A DNA stretch of 64,000 nt from Schistosoma mansoni (Eukaryota; Platyhelminthes; Trematoda; Strigeidida; Schistosomatidae): contig NW_017386021.1 of the NCBI RefSeq assembly GCF_000237925.1, positions 744,001 to 808,000 on the forward strand. Direction: 5' to 3'. Each line of letters opens with the position of its first letter. Position 1 is the stretch's first letter. The position numbers were made by a program, and so were the translations under genes. Positions 11,480 through 27,779 of the stretch are shown piece after piece. Below the pieces are notes generated by a model that was not told the DNA's origin, searched no databases, and saw nothing but the letters and a program-made list of their open reading frames with translations.

Positions 11480-12620
11480 AAGATTATTAGTAGCATCTGA
11501 ACATTGATATCTCATTACCGGGTTTAGTCAAAGCACTACCGTACTTTCGTATTCTAATATGGTCATGAAACGTTTGTTTTTCAAACATCGTTAATCGTCT
11601 TTCAAAGTTTTGTAGCCATTGTGATCGATTCTGAGCTATGTCACCCAGAGTCTCTAACCATCGGTTACGATAGTCATGCGGACCCCAATCAAGTAATCTG
11701 CATCTACCAACATGGCTCAGACTAGAAGTTAGTGACTTCAAGCTCTGATGACACGTTTTGCTTTAGCCGCCCCTAACTTTCTTCCAACCATCCCCAACAC
11801 TTGTCAGAATTGTGCGTCGTGGTAATCGGTGTTCAGGTATACGTAACACGTGGCCTAACCATCTCAGTCGGTGAAGATTTACAACCACACCAACTGATTT
11901 GCTATCATTCCCTAATACCTTGTGTCTAACCTCACTATTACTTACAAGATGATCCCAGCAAATGCTGGCAATATTTCTAAGATATCCGTGATCAAATACT
12001 AGTAGCTTATGAGTATCTTCTACTCCCAATGACCACGTTTCGCAGCCGTAAAGTAGAACAAAACGAGCTGCTGCACAGTATACTCTTCCCTTAATTGATA
12101 GACGGATATTTCGCCCTCGCCATAGGTGACATAAGTCGGCAAAAGCTAAACGAGCTTTCTGAATCCACGTAGAGGTTTCGTCGGTTGCCAAATCATTAGG
12201 GCTGATGAGACTTCCAAGATAAGTGTTGTCGATGCGTTCGACAACTTCACTCCCTATCCTTAGTTCATGTGTTGACGCAGGCCAATTCCTGAAGCAACAA
12301 CTTGCATTTAGATGGGGAGAAAGGCATCGTGACATTGTTTCCCAGGGCCTCCAAAAGACTGCATTTATCAGCGTCCTCGCTAAACAGGACTATGTCACTT
12401 GTGTATTTTAAGTAGAAGATTATTTCCAGCAATAGGTCTGTAATGGATTTGAACAAAAGTAGGAATAGTGGACAGCCTTGTCGGACACCACTTGAGGTTG
12501 CAAAATCAGATGACAGTTCTACATAATCTCTGACACTGCTGAACCAGTGTATGTTAGTGTCCTGACTTGTGCCGAAAGCCGATAATAAATTCATCATGTT
12601 CATTTAAAATTTCGTGCGAC
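11480..12620 (-). mobile_element. RTE-like retrotransposon fragment (reverse transcriptase C-terminal half and 3' end)
   Basis: This is a second, 5'-truncated copy of the same family as 7310-10320 and in the same orientation. The minus strand shows SSGVRQGCPLF, then VERIDNTYLGSLISP, RVYCAAARFVLLYGCETW, HRLRWLGHVLRIPEHRLPR and WLETLGDIAQNRSQW near the end. The segment around the catalytic YADD motif is degraded (YTSDIVLF). Stops and frameshifts interrupt it. It lies between the 3' ends of APC11 and AHCY. Confidence 0.8.
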
Positions 12621-13120
12621 CACCATATCTACCCGTCATGTGTTCTTGACTACCAATGATTAGATTCAATGTTTAAGACCATTGGAGTCTGCAGCCAATC
12701 GATAGAACATGTTGGGTCCCATATTTAATTAATGATAGATATTCTGTTCCCAAAAATAAAATTAGTCTGAGATTCCTGTTAACAGATGATCACTAGATAC
12801 AGAAAATTGATTCTACAGTTCAAGTTAATACAATATAGTCGGTGAATACCTATTGAAAGCGTGTTGAAAGACAACAGATATCATCATGTGGTTTGTAATA
12901 AAATAGGTGTAGCAAAACTTACAAAGCAGTTACTAGATATATAAGTCAGATACTCATATTACTGATATGCAGTTCCAAATACTAAATGAGACTTCATGCA
13001 CAAACTATTTTAGACAAGTGACATTTTTCTCAAAGCATCTTTATTTTTGAGTAATAACAGTTCATTAGATTATGATTCATATAGATTGGTATAGTATTTT
13101 ACAAATTAAGTAGCTTAAAT
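12621..13120. other. Short intergenic stretch at the AHCY 3' end
   Basis: Apart from the AHCY polyadenylation signal and possibly AHCY 3'-UTR sequence, I see nothing here. Confidence 0.5.
13040..13045 (-). terminator. Polyadenylation signal AATAAA for AHCY
   Basis: AATAAA on the minus strand lies 76 bp after the AHCY stop codon, a normal distance for cleavage and polyadenylation. Confidence 0.6.
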
Positions 13121-16930
<3,810 letters not shown>

Positions 16931-19348
16931 GTTTGAAGTATAGGTCTACGATTCGCCTGAACAACTACTTTTGGCAAATGAATATAGGACTGTCAAACCC
17001 CTAGAAAAGAAAACGATAACCAGATTTAGTGTATGTAGAATGAAACGAGCATAGAATGTAAGAAAGACGTAAATATATTGTGATACAAAAAAACCACTTG
17101 AAAGTTAAATAATGTGATGAGCAAGGACACTACTTACCTAAACCCTCATACAGTTTGAAGGAGCCACAAGAGAAAGCTCTCCAGTCGTGATCTAATCAAA
17201 GCATGGTGGTAACTGTCGACCTATCTCCCGAGTTGCTGACCTCACATTCTTAAACAATTCCAGTTTTGTGAGGCCATGTATTATTCCTATGGAGTATTAG
17301 TATTACCTTGAACATCGAACGAAGTAAATGAGTTTGCAGATACAAACGACAAATGAACATGGTTTGAGGAAAGAGAAATGCGGGTACTAATATTAGCTCA
17401 AAATACATACAGATCGTGGCTTATCGCTCAGGGAAAATTCCAACGAAGTATTATTATTGACAGAACCCGCGTCTGGGCACTGCAGCCACCAAGGTTATTA
17501 AGCATTATGGTTACTTGTCTGAACGCTCAATTTTTCTGACGAGATCTTACGTATTTACAACTTACTTACGTAAAAATACCGTTGTAGTACAGGATGCTGA
17601 CACACTTAAGCGTGTTCAGTGTTTGAGAACAATGTTATAAATCGGTCTTCCCAAAATCCCATGATAAAAAGCTCAAAACTTTAGCAGTTTTTTCGCTTAT
17701 CGTAGAACTCGAGGTGACCTTATATTGCCATCCTATATTACTAGTGATTGGGATCTTTCTCACCCTTCAGAACAAATTATTGACGATGCAATAGCAAGAA
17801 GATTCAAAAACTGATCTAATATACTCAGGACGGGGTTGAGTTTTTCTCACTGGGTGGTCAGATGACTGATAGGCCTAACCCTAATAATTGGTACCAGCCC
17901 AACCAATGGACACTATTAAGGAAAAGCTGTATTTCCACTGGTAAATATGCTGCATTGATAAGCCCAGGTCCACCAACCTATTTACTTGTTACTGAAAAAT
18001 GACTGGTATTGAATAAAAATTTGATAGCAGATCAAGAGTTTTTCATTTCAATAAACAGCTATTTTGGTAATAAATGCTAAACGTACAGTAAGGAGAAATC
18101 TTACAGAGTACCGCCAATAATCATTTCAAAGGGCATGTCGCATTAGATCTAACCACACGTTATAACATGACATAAAACACATCAGATGCTATTTTTCTTC
18201 TTGTGAAATGAGTCCGTAATAAGAAAAAAGTGAACTTCTGGTGTACCATACAAATCTAAACGAACCAACGTGCTGATTAGCAGTGTGCGCGTGACTAATT
18301 GCGGTCAAACCTTGCGCCTTTTTCGGCCTCTCAGCACGTGTAACGCATCTCTTACTAAATTCAATAACAACATTCTCTTGAGCCTTTCCTTTTCAATAAC
18401 CAACGAGTCGTGACTGCACTTCAATTGTACCCCCTGAATACATCGCTATTCCCCTTAGTTTTCACCTGACCTTAGTGCAGTGTATACAAATTTTTTTATG
18501 TTGTTAGACGTTGTTAAATGGTATTCGAAAGAGCTGTTGAATACTTGTTGTATATAAAATATTGATACTCAGACAAGCTCAAGGATCACCGTAAACGTAT
18601 TTTGTGGAACTAGCGTCGACAACTAGCGTAGATGGCCTGTGTCGAATTGATTGGGGAAGTCATACATCATGGTTAGTATCTAACATGGATTATCCTTTCG
18701 TCGTATCCATGTACATAGGCTACATAACCGTACAACAAGAACGACGTTGTCACGGAAATGTACTGATAAGAGTAGACACCAGAAAAATCTTGCAGCCATC
18801 GCTCAGCTGGCTAACCACCTTAAAATGATTACAAATCCGGTTCGTACTTTTGACAGTCTACTTAGAGACCAATCACAATGATGCCGAAAATGTCATTCTA
18901 GCCATCTTTGTCGGCAATGGTGGGCAGCTTGCTTTATTCTGTGCTTTTTTCCTCTGGGTTTTGATGTTGCTGCATAATCTAATATTTTAGAGTGTTGAAT
19001 TTCCGCAATTTATGTGATACTAAGTGTTGGCGCTAACTTTTTGAGTCATTTTTGTTTCCCCAGTTTTTTTTACTGTTGCTCGGGTCAGTGCATTCTTTCG
19101 GGTGTGTTTACGTTTGTATATGAAAAGATGTTAATCCGTTTTGTTTTGAGTATTATTTTGTAGATATCAGACTCCAGAGTAAGCGTCTTTTTTCGCTAAA
19201 ACGAAAGTTAGAGCTACCTGGGATTTTCTAGCTGTCCACATGTTCGTTTCTTACATTCATTTATGATATTATCGAGATCAGTAAAGAAATAAACCTCCAA
19301 TTACTCATTCTGTCCAGTATTTGGGTCAGGTGTTATGAGTCATGTTGA
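16931..19348. other. Intergenic stretch upstream of AHCY
   Basis: Contains the AHCY 5' flank, one CR1-like fragment (17590-17830), and otherwise only short frames with no recognisable family, including one of 74 codons at 18604-18828. Confidence 0.5.
17590..17830 (+). mobile_element. CR1/jockey-like retrotransposon C-terminal fragment
   Basis: Across shifting frames the plus strand reads DTLKRVQCLRTM, then SHDKKLKTLAVFSL, then RRTRGDLILPSYI. That is the order seen at the end of CR1-like reverse transcriptases (compare EYKRLRGDLLMTYSIL at about 26540). Frameshifts show it is dead. Confidence 0.5.
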
Positions 19349-19708
19349 CTTGTTGTGGATACCAGTGATTTCCTCGAAAGCATTATAAGACCCACTGACC
19401 TTAAAACTTGGGATCAAGACGGAAGTGCCATCGATTTATTCCACATTTTTACCAAAAAAACGCCATATGACATTATTAGATGACTTGAACGCAATGCGTC
19501 GTGCGTGAAAGCAAGCTTATTATTAGGTAGCCGGGAATCCGCTACCAGTACGTGGTGTATGTGCGATGTTTTAGCCATGAAAGTTAGCCAGAGTACGATG
19601 GTCAACAAGCAAATGGGTAAACAACTGTCATCATGTATGGTCGATGAAGTGATACGCAATAGGTGTCTGCCTTATACATTATATCTGCTCAGTGCCGAAA
19701 TAATGTAA
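19349..19708 (+). pseudogene. Unassigned near-open coding frame with one internal TGA
   Basis: A 120-codon frame runs from 19349 to the stop at 19706-19708, interrupted only by TGA at 19481-19483. Segments such as IIRPTDLKTWDQDGSAIDLF and YDIIR...LERNASCVKASLL look protein-like. I do not recognise the family. It may be a decayed gene, a retroelement gag remnant, or an exon whose splice sites I cannot place. Confidence 0.3.
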
Positions 19709-20726
19709 CAACCTGCAGACTTCAGTATTCCTATTCTTATTATTTTTGGATAACCTTCTTGCAGTTTGTATGGTTCGTAAGTCCTAGGACACTCGATTTC
19801 GACAACATTCACCGTAAGACTAGGACTATTTCTCATATAGTAAGTCCACTTATTCTTTCAAAATCGACATTGCAGTTGCAATTGATGCACCTGCTAAGCC
19901 AATAAATATCCTTATTCTGTAATCGATGAAGACGAGTCGTGCCCAAATGCAACTGCCGTATACTACCTTTTTACTCCAAGTTTCAACTGCCAAGGATAAT
20001 GCCTTTGAAAAATAAAACTATTACATTCAGTAAATATATACGTATTACTTATGAAGACGATAAGGGGGTTCGTGACATGTTTATGAAACCGTAGTCGTAT
20101 GTTCACTAAGAAGCGAGCAAGCAGGTGTACTATGCCTTTCGTTACTAGTATTCAATCACTGTATTGGAATCATTGCTTGTATATCATAAGGCATTCGAGT
20201 AAGCAACTATGATATATACATTATACATTTTTATCCTCTGACCACCATGTTGCGCCATGATGGCTGAAATAAATTTTTAGAATGCTAGGGGTGAAACGAT
20301 TTGTTTCCTTTGATAATGCATACACGGATCCGGGTTCGTAGGTTCTTCAAGAAGGCAACAAAAATGTGTGCTATATTACTCCTAAGTGTTAATTATTACT
20401 TGTGAACTAGAAGAGGCATTCCATAGATTTCTTACGACGAGTACCTTGATAAATAAAATTGGAATCAAATTTAAAAATTTATTCAGGAATAGTTTCAATA
20501 ACGAAAGAATATCAAACAAACACTTAAACCAGATTTCCATTTACAACTTTCATATTGTTAATGTTAAGCTGCAGTCATTGTAATTGTTTCAAAATAAAGG
20601 GCAAAAGAAGTAACTCAAAATAGTGAAAGTGATTGTGAGACTGAATTCAACGTCGAGCTTGATTCTTTAGAAAACTTACACAATGTGTTATTAGAGCTGA
20701 CCTCTGTACATGTTAAATGGTGCCGT
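19709..20726. other. Intergenic stretch
   Basis: About 1 kb with no supported gene or repeat; only short A/T-rich frames. Confidence 0.5.
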
Positions 20727-22850
20727 AGTTCTGTTGAACTCTGCGTCTACGAGTTCTAGGTTTAATGACGGTCCTGGGCCCGAGAAAAGAAGGATGGTTG
20801 AGTCGGGGCATGACAACCCCATCGCGCAGAAAAAAATCTTGCTAAAAAACGCCAACAACATCAAACAAATTAAACCACTTAAACTTCACCCTAAAAGCTG
20901 AGGGAAGAACTTTGACGCTTCATGATGAAAGCTGAGATTCTTCGGAATTCACGAAGCTGACGAATTTTTTAACAACCTGAACAACATTTTTTATAGGTAC
21001 ACGGAACGTCTGAACAATATGGGAGGTGCTCGCGATCAGCCAAGTTCATTTGACTCAAGCTGGACAACAAAGGCTGGATACAGGACAGGTGCTTCTGTAC
21101 TCCGATCACGAAGAGGAAGATGCTCCACACGCTCAAGGAGTTGCTCTAATGCTGCCCAGAGAAGCACGAAGTGCACTTATCGGATGGGAATCTCACGGAT
21201 CCAGATTCATCAAAGCATCATTCAAAACAAGGAAGGGAATCATAATGAATGTTATGCACCGACCAATGATAGCAATGACAACGACAAAGATCAGTTTTAC
21301 GGGAGGCTGCAATCGATCATAGCGAAGTGCCCAAGAAGGGACCTGATAATTCTCGTGGAAGATCTAAACGCCAAAGTGGGAATGGACAACACCGAATATG
21401 AAGATATTATGGGACGACATGGGCTAGGAGGAAGAAACGGAAATGGGGAGAGATTTGCAAATATATGTGCATCCAACAAATCGGTTATAGGCGGCACAAT
21501 GTTTCCACACAAACGCATACACAAAGCTACATGGATCTCACCGGACCACACCACGGAGAACCAGAAATATTATATTTTCAACAATAGAAAGTTCAGAAGG
21601 ACGATGGAAGACGTGAGAACTAGGAGAGGATCTGATGTAGCTCCAAATCACTACCTGGTGGTTGTCAAGATGAAACTGAAGCTTAAGAGACACTGAACAA
21701 ATGGACAAACAGCATTACTGTGGTGGACCTCAGAGAAAGAGCTTAGTTAAAATATAACAATACGCAAAGTTACCAACAATATACCAAAAGAATTAACACT
21801 ACAAACAGTTAAATTATAAAAAGGTATATTGAGCAACAAAATAATAACAGTGTTATGAAATGAATGTTACTTGTAAGCTGCATTATGAGATAACAACCAC
21901 AAATAAGTTCACTTGGTTAACAAAGGTTCCTCTGCACGTGATGGCACCAACAGCAAAATGAAGAAGATTAGATCCAGTAGTATTATTCAGTAATGATCCG
22001 GGCCAAAGCTCCAACGTAGTGTGGAATGGCCTAAAAGGATGTTATAATACTATTATAATCTTCAATCAAAGGCCGTGGCCGTTAAAGCAGAAGAATAGAC
22101 GGCGGATACAACGTTTATATTTTAAGAATCGCGGTAATGAAGAAGTATTATATATAACCAAACAAAAGTATTCGTTTCTTTACCATTGATACAGAAAAAC
22201 AATAGATATCGAATATAAGTGTGGTTACATATAAAGTGTGACAACTAGGAAAAATATGTGATCTTTAATTTTGTTGTTACAAAAAATCACTAGATATAAA
22301 TGTCACTATATTACAAAGGTTCAATACATCCTTCTTTCAAGATAGTAACAAACTCAACAAATTCAAGATAACTCTCAACAACAAGTTCGAAGCCTTAAAA
22401 GACCTACTGAGGGGAAAAGAAACTCCTATGGGGGACAACTGGAAGTGGATCAAAGAAGCATTAACTTCAATGTGTCATGAGGTTCCAGGCCTCAAGAAGC
22501 AATTTCATAAAGAATGGGTCTCTCTTGAATCCGTGAACAAGATTGTAGAAAGGGAGAATAAGAAGACAGCAACTAACAACAGTCGACCACGAGCAGAGCA
22601 AGTTTAGTCACAGGAGATACGGTAAACCAGAGAGACTGATCAAGGACAAAAATGGAGAGCAAATCACTGAGATTCAGGAACAGAGAAACGGATGGGTAGA
22701 ACACTTTAAGGAGCTCTTGAATAGACCAGTCCCATTGAATCAACCGGATATCGAATCAGCACCTACAGTCCTTCCTATAGGTGTCACTCCACCAACGATC
22801 GAAGAAATCAGGATGGGAAAGCAGCAGGACCCGACGATATACCATTGTAG
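20727..22850 (+). mobile_element. RTE-like retrotransposon, endonuclease part plus linker, 3'-truncated and interrupted
   Basis: A second RTE-like group, distinct from the 7310-10320 copy and sharing its 5' end with 60137-61785. The order is: GC-rich 5' UTR (20727-21000), endonuclease in several frames ([15 protein letters not shown] near 21060, DLNAKVGMDNTEYED near 21370, [17 protein letters not shown] near 21440), then, after a 591-bp insertion, linker sequence (ETPMGDNWKWIKEALTSMCH near 22420, HFKELLNRPVPLNQPDIE near 22700). The copy breaks off after KAAGPDDIP near 22845, before the reverse transcriptase. Multiple frameshifts are present. Confidence 0.78.
21719..22309 (+). mobile_element. 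591-bp insertion with 5-bp target duplication, probable solo LTR
   Basis: The host element reads ...ACAGCATTAC at 21709-21718 and resumes ATTACAAAGGTTCAATAC at 22310. ATTAC is thus duplicated on both sides and removing the insert restores the expected RTE sequence. The insert begins TGTGGTGGACCT, has no open frame and no terminal inverted repeat. A TG start and 5-bp duplication fit a solo LTR (BEL/Pao or gypsy type); the other end, CACTAT, is not a canonical CA, so this is an inference. Confidence 0.6.
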
Positions 22851-23439
22851 GTATTGTAGGGCCAGTGAAATGTCACCGAATGCTGGCCAAATCATCCGGC
22901 AGTTGGGTCACTGAATATGGAATAGATCATCGACCCCTGTCAAGGTCAAGGACAGTCAATGCTCATCAGTCAATCATACGCCATGGACTGGCCCACGCGG
23001 CAGTGGTTGTACTTTCGCTTGTATCTACCTTAACTATTATATTCTTGTAATAACGTCCTTTGTGTTGTACAGTCTTCAGAGTATCCATGACCCCTTGATA
23101 CGTCGATGGTTCAATCCACGTAAGGTGCTGGTCGCGAGGTGTGACTTCGAAGTTAGCTTATTCGTTACACCGCCCCCGTCTAACTCGAGTAGGCCTCCGA
23201 TCATTCGACATAGACTATCAACGTTGATGGTCTACAGTATCTTCAGCCTGTTCAGTAATAATCGTTGAAACGCCTCGCTTAATTTCACTGGAACGTCTCT
23301 TGAACATGAATTACTATGAACATCACTTATTACTTATTTAAAAAGCTATTTCTGGCGATAATACTCTAATAACTGAAGAGAGTACTACAAACATTTAAGA
23401 TTTACCGGTTATAACCGGTAAATCTCTAGTATATACTCG
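22851..23439. other. Unclassified spacer between two retrotransposons
   Basis: The sequence is less AT-rich than its flanks and may be a fragment of another mobile element, but I recognise no family. It contains a 28-bp palindrome near its end. Confidence 0.4.
23398..23425. repeat. Perfect 28-bp palindrome
   Basis: The sequence ATTTACCGGTTATAACCGGT lies inside a perfect self-complementary stretch of 28 bp. It is 15 to 50 bp upstream of where the CR1-like element appears to begin. Confidence 0.85.
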
Positions 23440-26400
23440 AGATTTCGTCTTAATTCTTGCGAAAAACAACTATTTACACAAACTCCGAGCATCTTTGACC
23501 GTCAAGTTATTCTCAATACGCTGTTTTGTGGACCCCAACAAGTTTTGAACCAGGGCAGTGTGGTTCAGTAGAGTAGCTGATATCCCAGGTCAAGCTACGA
23601 AGCAACAAGAGAGCCAAATTGTACACTACAAAACAGGGGAAGCTAAATTAACGCTTTTCGTATTTATTTCGCGAATTTACTGCAGCAAAACATGACTCAA
23701 ATATGAGAAAACCTGCTATTCGTACAGCCCAACGGACATCTAACAGAACGTATTTTACGGTCACACGGATCACTCGGGGGAAGGACTCTAACCACCAAAA
23801 CCACTCGAGGCTGCTTCGCGTTACACTTAAGAATGCTTCCGACGTAGAGGACGTCCTGCTAGCGAGTCACTTACTGAAATGCGATGGGAACGTAAGAATA
23901 CTGCCCGACATACCGTATTCTGAACGAAATCTCATCCGGAACATCCCTAAGGAATCTTGCGAAGCGTTTTTCCGTGGAAGAAATATCATTGTGCAAGGTG
24001 TACCGGGAAATATGGACCCGGCTCAAACAAACTCTGATATTCGGGAATGGAAATTCATTAAGCATTCCTTGAAACTCAAAAACATACTGACCCAACAGGT
24101 GATGCGACTAGCCAAGAAAGACGGAGACTCTAGACCCCAGCTATTGAAGATAACCTTCCCCTCCTCCCACATGGTGGCTGCAACTCTGGAAGCATTTCGT
24201 GCCAACAGACGTCGGTTGCCAACTGGCATCCATATGCATCCGGATAGGTCACACGACAGCAGGATCAAGCTCAAACGCAAGCTGGAGCTGACAATTCCAC
24301 TCGTGGATTGTCTTGATCATAAAAAACGTAAAGGACAGGGACTACCAACTCGGAAACATTGTATAGGTAGGTTACCTGTCCACTCACGCGAGGCTCATGT
24401 AGGCACACAGGAAGAAGTTCACGCGTTCCAAATTGAAAGCATAAACTGCTTATACACGAACGCCGCGAGTTTGCCAAACAAAATGGATGAGCTACGTGAA
24501 CTTAGCAACGCTAATGATGCTCACCTGATAGGAAAATCCGAAAGTTAGATAACGTCTCAGTTTACGGATCAGGAGTTAGCAATACCTGGAATGTCTTTAT
24601 TTCGCAACGACAGAAAAATTGGAATGGGGGGCGGGGTAGCATTATAAATACTGTCTTGCCTGGAGGCGCACCAACTTCACAACCAAGAGTTTCTCAATCT
24701 TGATGAATCAGTATGGTGCTCAGTAAGATTGTCTACCACCTCGAAGTGTCTAGTCGGGGTCATCTACAGGAAGCCCACTGCCGACATTGAGTATGACAAT
24801 CGTTTGCTGGAAGGATTAATCCGCTCTAAGCGTCTTGGATTCTCTCGTATCCTAATTCAAGGGGACTTCAATCTTCCTAGAATTAATTTCGCGGAACATA
24901 CCTACATTGGAGGTGACAAATCCACTGAAGCTCGGTTCTTCAACCTCATCGATGATCTGGGATTATTCGAAAATGTGAAGTCGACAAATCCTTGGAGAAA
25001 CAGTCAGACGCAGTCGCGCTTAGACTGGGTATTCACAAATGAAGAATTCCTAGTCGATGACCTCTCAATACTGGCTCCCCTGGGGAAAAGTGATCACGCC
25101 GTCCTATCCTTCAGTTTTGTCAGCGAAACGGATCTAAGATACCCCACTAACAACAGACGCTGGAATTTCAAACGGTTGGATGTATTAGCTTTACATGACT
25201 ATCTACAACAGGTGGATTGGGAATGGTAACCTCAACATGAAGTGGATGCTCATTGGGATTTCTCACTGCACATGATCTTATGCGCTACTGAGCATTCAGT
25301 TCCTCAGATGGTCCCAAAAAGCTACAAACAACCTCCATTCATTAAGAACCGCACTCGTCGTTTGCTAAGCCGCAAAAGGCACTGTAGGGCCGAATATAAA
25401 CGAACTGACAACAACGGAGTGTACAGGCAATACAAACATATAAGAAACATATGCACAAAGGCAATAACAGGAGACAGGCTTCAGTACCAGACCAAGCTTA
25501 TCGATAAATTTGTCTCCAATCCGAAGAGCTTATTCAGTTACGCAGCTTCTCTTCGACAAGGCAAAACTGGAGTTTCCCAACTGCTAGGTCCTAATGGCCC
25601 GACCATTAACGACGGTGATGCCGCTAACCTTTTGGTTGAACAATACTCCCAGACATTCCAGCTGACCCACATCAACTATACTGACGAAAACTTCACCTGC
25701 ATCTGTACAGGACTTTCCGAAGTGGACCTGAGTGCTGACCTGGTGCTCCGTAAACTGCAGCACCTAAGAAAAGACACTTCTCCCAGTCCGGATATGGTTC
25801 ATTCTGCTATACTGAGGGAAGCAGCTTCAATCCTGGCATCACCACTTAGCGTGATGTTTTCACACTCGCTAAGCCGAGACAAACTCCTGGAGATTTGGAA
25901 GCTGGCTCACACACACCAATTTTCAAAGGAGATCGACGCAGTGAACCCTCAAGCTACCGACCAGTGGTCTTACTCTCCATACCTTCTAAAGTTATGGAGT
26001 CCCTAATATACGACGGCATACACGAATACTTATTACCGTTAGAGTTCTTCTCACCCCAACAGCATGGTTTCAGAAAGGGTCATTCTTGTATGAACAACCT
26101 GCTGACTGAGGTGGATAGATGGACAACCATCCTTGATCGCAAGGGGAAGGTTGGGTATCAAAACCCCTCTGATTGACTGGCTCGTTTCATATCTAGAAAA
26201 TTGACATTCTAAAGTCAGGGTTAACCTCACTCTCTCTCAGGCTAAGGAATGTCTTAGTGGGGTCTCCCAGGGCTCAATACTAGGACCTCTTCTCTTCTTG
26301 ATTTACATTACCGATCTTCCTCAACTAGTTTCATCTGACTTATTGCTTTTTGCTGATGATGTGAAACTTTGGAGAGAGATACGTGACCAAAAGGATATAC

Positions 26401-26790
26401 AAGCACTTCAGGGGGATCTGACTCGACTTCAAAGTTGGGCAGACGACAACGTACTTACCTTCAACGCTTCAAAGTGTAGAGTAGTTCATCTGCGACATGT
26501 TGCACTTAACCTCTACCCGTTAGAGTACAAGCGTCTTAGAGGTGACCTTCTTATGACTTACAGTATCCTTAATACTTCCGGTCATCCCCTTAAACATTTT
26601 CTTAAGCTTAATCACAACACTAACCTAACAGGTAACACCCAGAAACTGGATACCCAACATAGCAGAACAGACTGTTGACACAACTTCTACTCCGTAAGAG
26701 TTGTCAAACGGTGTGTGCCTTTGAAAGGCTCTGACTTTTTTACCGTGCCGGACAGAAGGCCCACGGCCTATGCTATAACATAGGCCAAAT
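23440..26790 (+). mobile_element. CR1/jockey-like non-LTR retrotransposon, nearly complete but inactive
   Basis: An open frame 23703-24548 (281 codons) carries the amino-terminal region and enters the endonuclease (CLYTNAASLPNKMDEL). The endonuclease continues at 24729-25229 (VGVIYRKPTADIEYDN, ILIQGDFNLP, SRLDWVFTNEE, GKSDHAVLSF). The reverse transcriptase follows: SYRPVVLLSIPSKVMESLI, FFSPQQHGFRKGHSC, GVSQGSILGPLLFLIYI, catalytic FADDVKLW (about 26350). A single stop separates the frames at 25226, a frameshift lies near 25900, and the segment that should carry motif A (YLDMSKAFD-type) between DRKGK and GYQNPSD is missing. The end is near the start of the next gene at 26791. Confidence 0.85.
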
Positions 26791-27491
26791 ATGAAGCTTG
26801 TACTCTCAAGGTTCACTGACCGCCAAGATCCGCGTCAATTTGACTGTGGACTATCCAGTCAACAGTTCCCTTTGTCATCAGAAGAGGAACTGGGAACTTT
26901 GGACGCTTGTCTAGAGCAAAAAGACGTGAGGGACAGATTTGTAAGCACACAACATGATTTTTATCATTCATTCCTATTACAGATGGCTATGTTGACACGT
27001 CTAATGGATGATGATCCTAAAACCTCTATGAGATATATTCTGTCCTACATCATGAAACCGGAAGTCGCCATTAATTTCACATTGCTGGGTACTTCATCAA
27101 AACGAGCGATTCAGAAGTGCAGGTTTTACGGCTGCGTACGAAGTAAGATATATAAGGTTTTTAAACTTCAGGTGCACTGACTAATCGTTTCCTGTCGTCA
27201 TCTATCAACGAGAAAGCCCTTGCGAAACTCTATGACATGGCTACGCAAAGTTATTTCCACGACATGAGAGACAAAGTCCAGAAGCGTCATCGACGTAACA
27301 AAGAACACGTATGTACGGCTTTAAAGTGATTACTGTTTTTGCATTATCTATAGGAACAGTCTTCCGTGTTCAAGTATATTACCGTAAGTCCAGCTTCAAG
27401 TACCTTGTTGTGCAAAACAAGTTTCCTAGATTCAATAACGTTTTTCTTTATCACATTTTAGAATTCACAAGAATTGTTTGACTTTCCATAG
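26791..27491 (+). CDS. Small spliced gene of uncertain family (DUF4806-like C-terminal domain)
   Basis: Four exons join in frame: 26791-27142, 27172-27308, 27354-27383 and 27462-27491, encoding 182 residues. The introns are 29, 45 and 78 bp, each with a strong donor (GTAAGA, GTATGT, GTAAGT) and TTCAG/CTATAG/TTTTAG acceptor. The middle portion (TSMRYILSYIMKPEVAINF, then KRAIQKCRFYGCVRSALTNR) has the spacing of the DUF4806 domain found in many schistosome proteins; that is recognition, not a search result. The C-terminal part is basic (QKRHRRNKEH). The first exon begins right at the end of a CR1-like element, so the ATG at 26791 may not be the true start: an acceptor such as CTATCCAG (before 26862) and an earlier exon left of the element are possible. 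Function unknown. Confidence 0.6.
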
Positions 27492-27625
27492 TCCAACAGG
27501 CCTGGTGGAAATAAAGAATACGTGAAATGCCTGGTCCGTGACAATGACAATTACATATGGAGCCTTGATACTGTACCATCTGCCGACTGCTCATTACTTT
27601 GTACATTGAAGAACTTTTTGTTTTC

Positions 27626-27631
27626 AATAAA
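27626..27631 (+). terminator. Polyadenylation signal AATAAA
   Basis: AATAAA 135 nt after the stop of the small spliced gene, suitably placed for its mRNA end. Confidence 0.5.
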
Positions 27632-27779
27632 AATTTGGAAATTATACCATATTTTACGTACTTTACATTATTCGTGTGCTGTGTTGTGGGAATGAAAGCG
27701 AACACAGGAGGCGGTTGCGGTAAATGCATTAGTGTGTATGTAGTGGAAAAGCAGTGAATGTAGCGGATATTGAAGGTAG

